From: an uncultured Eubacteriales bacterium
Lineage (GTDB): Bacteria; Bacillota; Clostridia; Oscillospirales; CAG-272
Assembly (NCBI GenBank): GCA_934446485.1
Contig: CAKSEM010000108.1
Span: forward strand, 1-5,258
Length of the DNA: 5,258 bases
Direction: 5' to 3'
Shown: positions 4,088 to 5,258 of the stretch, one piece after another
Layout: each line of letters begins with the position of its first letter
Numbering within the stretch: the first letter of the stretch is position 1
The notes under the pieces: model-generated
Told to the model about the DNA's origin: nothing
Databases searched by the model: none
Seen by the model: the letters and a program-made list of their open reading frames with translations, nothing else
Made by a program: the position numbers and the translations under genes

Positions 4088-5000
4088 CGGTGTTTGCCTC
4101 CTTTACCTCAGATGTGCGCGGAGCTGCCGCTCTCGGTGCGCGCGATGCGCCTCTTGCATCAGCGGAGGTACGACCGCCGCGACCGCGTCCCTCGGGAGCG
4201 CGTCTTTCGTCACGTCCGCCGAAACCGCGTCCGCCGCGTCTGTCGTCGCGTCCGCCCTCACGTCTGTCACGGCCGCCTTCGCGTCTGTCGCGTCCGCCGC
4301 GTCTGTCATCGCGACCGCCGCGACGTCTGTCGCGTCTGTCGTCGTTTCTCGCGCCGGTACGTGCTACCTCGGAGAGGATTTCACCCTTGTAGATCCAGAC
4401 CTTGACACCGATCTTACCGTAGGTGGTGTTAGCCTCCCAGAAGCCGTAATCGATGTCTGCGCGGATCGTCTGCAGCGGAATCGTTCCCTCATGATAGTGC
4501 TCGGTGCGAGCGATCTCGGCGCCGCCGAGACGTCCGCTCACGGATATCTTGATACCCTTTGCGCCGAGTCTCATCGTGCGGCCGATAGCCTGCTTCATTG
4601 CGCGGCGGAAGGAGATACGTCTCTCAAGCTGAGATGCGATCGACTCAGCAACGAGCTGAGCGTCCATATCCACCGGCTTGACCTCGACGACATTCACGGA
4701 TACCGGAGCACCCGTCATAGCCTCGAGCTGAGCCTTGAGCGCATCGATCTCTGTGCCGCCGCGGCCGATAACCATACCCGGCTTTGCGCAGTGGATGAAC
4801 ACGCGGACACGTCCGGTGTTGTCGCGCTCTATCTCAATCTTCGGGATACCTGCAAGGAAGAGCTTCTTCTTCAGAAATTCTCTGATCTTGTAGTCAGACA
4901 CGAGGATATCGCCGAATTTCTCATCGGAAGCATACCATCTGGAATCCCAGTTTTTAATAACACCGACTCTCAGTCCGTGCGGATTAACTTTCTGTCCCAT
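4074..5000 (-). CDS. rpsC: 30S ribosomal protein S3 with long Arg/Gly/Asp-rich C-terminal repeat tail
   Basis: At 308 residues this S3 is about 80-90 longer than typical bacterial S3 (around 210-235). The core, residues 1-210, is normal: MGQKVNPHGLRVGV, a type-2 KH domain with GMVIGRGG at 75-82, the mRNA-entry helicase residues in FRRAMK at 131-136, GRLGGAEIARTEHYHEGTIP (156-175) and IGVKVWIYKGEIL (197-209). Residues 211-308 form a low-complexity tail. A charged lead-in (DDRRDRRR) comes first, then four heptads GGRDxRx at 228-255, a degenerate GGRGF-GGRDERR, and an Ala/Arg/Ser end with an acidic finish (EVKEANTDVNA). The frame stays open throughout and uses synonymous codons between heptads, so the tail is real. 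S3 forms the mRNA entry tunnel with S4 and S5 (family knowledge). The ATG at 5000 has AGGGGG nine nucleotides upstream. The function of the tail is unknown to me; extra RNA contact is a guess. Confidence 0.97.
   Translation of the reverse strand: MGQKVNPHGLRVGVIKNWDSRWYASDEKFGDILVSDYKIREFLKKKLFLAGIPKIEIERDNTGRVRVFIHCAKPGMVIGRGGTEIDALKAQLEAMTGAPVSVNVVEVKPVDMDAQLVAESIASQLERRISFRRAMKQAIGRTMRLGAKGIKISVSGRLGGAEIARTEHYHEGTIPLQTIRADIDYGFWEANTTYGKIGVKVWIYKGEILSEVARTGARNDDRRDRRRGGRDDRRGGRDRREGGRDRREGGRDDRRGGRGFGGRDERRAPEGRGRGGRTSADARGASRAPRAAAPRTSEVKEANTDVNA
4097..4104 (-). promoter_or_regulatory. rplP ribosome binding site inside rpsC (AAAGGAGG)
   Basis: This strong site lies within the rpsC codons for the terminal V-K-E-A segment, nine nucleotides from the rplP ATG at 4087. 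Coding for the S3 tail and loading of ribosomes on L16 therefore share the same bases. Confidence 0.85.
4236..4319 (-). repeat. Four tandem 21-nt repeats encoding GGRDxRx heptads in rpsC
   Basis: Four contiguous 21-bp units occupy 4319-4299, 4298-4278, 4277-4257 and 4256-4236. They encode GGRDDRR, GGRDRRE, GGRDRRE and GGRDDRR. Units differ mainly at third codon positions (for example GGA, GGC or GGT for the second Gly), so the peptide repeat is conserved better than the DNA. The first and last units encode identical heptads. Related but irregular units flank the array on both sides. Confidence 0.9.
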
Positions 5001-5009
5001 TGTCGACTA

Positions 5010-5015
5010 CCCCCT
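5010..5015 (-). promoter_or_regulatory. rpsC ribosome binding site, G-rich variant (AGGGGG)
   Basis: AGGGGG begins with the last base of the rplV TGA stop and is nine nucleotides from the rpsC ATG at 5000. The central A of AGGAGG is replaced by G. Confidence 0.65.
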
Positions 5016-5258
5016 CATTCCTTATCTTTCAGTGCGATCGTGATGTGGCTGGTCCTCTTGAGGATCCTGTCAGCGCTGCCCTTACCGCGCGGCATCATTC
5101 TCTTGAGAGTCATGCCGGGGCAAACGAAGCACTCAGATACCACAAGGTTCTCAGTGTCCATCCCGAAATTGTGCTCCGCATCAGCTGCAACCTTGTTGAG
5201 CAGCTTCAGTATGTGCTCGCACGCAGCCTTCGGCGTCGTCTTCAGAATACCGCAGGCA
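5015..5258 (-). CDS. rplV: 50S ribosomal protein L22, C-terminal part (5' end outside window)
   Basis: Reading from the window edge, about 80 codons remain, ending at TGA (5017-5015). The first base, 5258, belongs to an incomplete codon. The protein shows ACGILKTTPKAACEHILKLL, then NKVAADAEHNF, SECFVCPGMTLKRMMPRG and KGSADRILKRTSHITI, which is the L22 pattern. About 30 N-terminal residues of a usual 110 are missing because the window stops. L22 binds 23S rRNA, and its long beta-hairpin (TLKRMM onward) reaches the narrowest part of the peptide exit tunnel (family knowledge). Two things stand out. A CxxC (CFVC) precedes the hairpin, and the loop tip reads PRGKGSAD where E. coli has PRAKGRAD. 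It ends 14 nt before rpsC. Confidence 0.95.
   Translation of the reverse strand, partial: ACGILKTTPKAACEHILKLLNKVAADAEHNFGMDTENLVVSECFVCPGMTLKRMMPRGKGSADRILKRTSHITIALKDKE

Noticed and set aside
4090..4405. Pro/Arg- and Arg/Val-rich frames on the plus strand and an Asp/Ala-rich alternative minus frame
   Set aside because: All are by-products of the 21-nt repeat in the S3 tail, which gives low-complexity open frames in several phases.
1..5258. Mobile elements, CRISPR arrays, tRNA/rRNA genes or an inserted accessory system
   Set aside because: Gene order is canonical and continuous; no terminal repeats, spaced repeats or RNA gene patterns were seen, and the only tandem repeat is inside rpsC.

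Overview
This window is a compact piece of the conserved S10-spc ribosomal protein super-operon. Every gene I can support lies on the minus strand, so transcription runs from the high-coordinate end towards position 1. In transcription order the genes are rplV (5' part outside the window), rpsC, rplP, rpmC, rpsQ, rplN, rplX, rplE, rpsN (zinc type), rpsH, rplF, rplR and the first 26 codons of rpsE. The order is the canonical bacterial one, with nothing inserted or missing and no frameshift. No gene on the plus strand is supported.

The gene set suggests a Gram-positive anaerobe of the Bacillota, most likely a Clostridia member of the Oscillospiraceae/Ruminococcaceae type. The reasons are the short 61-residue zinc-ribbon S14, an L24 with a four-cysteine C-terminal ribbon, strong AGGAGG-type ribosome binding sites, a moderately GC-rich composition, and an S3 with a long Arg/Gly/Asp-rich tail. 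This placement is inference; I could not run a phylogeny.

Region by region: 5258-3183 corresponds to the distal half of the E. coli S10 operon (L22, S3, L16, L29, S17). These genes are packed tightly: rpsC and rplP overlap by 14 nt, and only 3 nt separate rplP and rpmC. Positions 3182-3114 form a 69-nt gap holding a perfect TATAAT, at the place where the separate spc promoter sits in E. coli. Positions 3113-1658 hold rplN, rplX, rplE and rpsN, separated by 13-19 nt. Positions 1657-1479 form the largest gap, 179 nt, filled with a run of stem-loops just before rpsH. Positions 1478-148 hold rpsH, rplF and rplR. A 69-nt gap with a perfect 7-bp hairpin then leads into rpsE.

The products all assemble into one particle. 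L22, L29 and L24 lie around the peptide exit tunnel, L16 and L14 on the 50S functional and interface surfaces, and L5 and L18 carry 5S rRNA in the central protuberance. L6 is near the factor-binding site. S3 and S5 help form the mRNA entry site, S8 and S17 are primary 16S rRNA binders, and S14 sits in the 30S head beside S3. I saw no new multi-gene system. The items worth a second look are the heptad-repeat tail on S3, the structured rpsN-rpsH spacer, non-consensus residues at the tip of the L22 tunnel loop, and the lone -10 box before rplN.
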